Positions 63,161 through 64,000 of a stretch of DNA of 64,000 nucleotides are shown one piece after another. The stretch lies in assembly GCA_009792885.1 (NCBI GenBank), contig WMCF01000026.1, positions 2,896,767 to 2,960,766 on the forward strand. The letters are read 5' to 3'. Within the stretch, counting starts at the first letter, position 1, and every line of letters starts with the position of its first letter. Under the pieces are notes generated by a model that saw only the letters and a program-made list of their open reading frames with translations, had not been told where the DNA came from and did no database searches. Source of the DNA: Eremophila alpestris peregrina. Lineage: Eukaryota > Chordata > Aves > Passeriformes > Alaudidae. The position numbers and the translations under genes were made by a program.

Positions 63161-64000
63161 CTTAGGGCACAAGCTATTGTCATTCACTGCAGGTATTTCC
63201 AGCAAACTGAAACATTCCACATCAGTTGTTAAAATATCTGGAAACCCCACAGAAGACAATGTGGTCCATGAGCTGACCTTTTGTTCAGATTTGTAATTTA
63301 AAAAACCAAAATCAACAAAAGCCACCAAACCAAAACACAGTCACCTTAACAATAAATATTTGCATTTTTCATTTAGCTGTAGTGTCCATCACTTCAGAAA
63401 GTTACATCAATACTCAAAGCAATATGTAGTTCACTTTACATACTAGTGATAAAAATATTTAGTGATAAATTCTTTAAAAATTAATCTTATAGGAAAATCT
63501 GGAGTGTATAAATTCACAGAGCACATTTTACAATTTTATCAAGTTTCAGTGCTTGCCTGTTGCAAAACAATACAGTGATTAGACAAGGGACATCATCTAC
63601 AGCCTCTGCCCCCAAATGCATACAACTTGGGTAAAAGAGCTTAGCACCATTCATTATTTGTCAGCATCACTCAAGACCCCGTGGCCAACCACTCCTGGGG
63701 AGGCTAATCTAAAGCCACAGAGAGAACACACAATATTACCTCTTGCTTGTTTTTCACAAAGCTTTTTTAGTGTGTAGAGAGCAGAAACCCACAGAGCCTT
63801 CACAAACTCAGGAAAGAGAAGGAGATAGAATTTGAGAAGTGGAGTGGGATGTGATGAGACCAGAGCTTGGGAGCCATTCCACAGTCTGCAGAGGTATAAC
63901 TGTGTAGCAAATATAAATTACTTGTCAAATTTGTGTTTAACATTTCTCAAAGGAACAATTCCTGGTGACAAGGATGTGCTCTTCCTCTCTCTCTCTATGT
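63161..64000. other. Unique DNA, no gene recognised
   Basis: I see nothing recognisable apart from a short CT run at 63984-63996, at the very end of the window. Confidence 0.5.

Overview
The window looks like avian nuclear DNA from a gene-poor, AT-rich region, either intergenic or the inside of a very large intron. The main evidence is its repeats. Nine fragments carry CR1 LINE sequence, several ending in the avian-style ATTCTATGA-like 3' tail. One solo LTR starts TGTGGTGGGTTG on the minus strand, a class I associate with bird endogenous retroviruses. I cannot name the species. I found no convincing protein-coding gene, tRNA, rRNA or CRISPR array. The many 60-137 codon open frames show no recognisable domain, start context or family likeness; most are low complexity, antisense to CR1, or inside the LTR.

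Layout: 1-11203 unique AT-rich DNA; 11204-11735 CR1 3' fragment on the minus strand, followed by a purine-rich tract; 14082-14424 and 20560-20870 CR1 3' ends on the plus strand; 28880-31042 a GC-richer block leading into an internally deleted CR1; 33455-33736 CR1 3' end; 40185-41440 a much older, heavily decayed CR1/L3-like LINE; 45880-46612 solo LTR on the minus strand; 47998-48141 an artificial-looking duplication; 50825-51402 CR1 3' half; 57640-58262 CR1 5' portion only; 62262-62397 a short CR1 reverse-transcriptase fragment that stops abruptly; unique DNA to 64000.

The most notable observation is at 47998-48141. Two identical 63-bp copies of host sequence flank 18 bases of the 19-base synthetic Tn5 (Nextera) mosaic end. 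This is best read as adapter contamination that created a false tandem duplication in the assembly, not as biology. It also produces a spurious open frame containing the CLLYTS peptide, which arises from translating the adapter.

The remaining leads are weak: five possible exons defined only by good splice-site pairs or an open frame, two perfect short inverted repeats, a possible LTR abutting a broken CR1, and a strand bias of the CR1 copies (eight plus, one minus). If the window is intronic, that bias would fit a host gene transcribed on the minus strand. No genes were found, so nothing can be said about how genes here work together.
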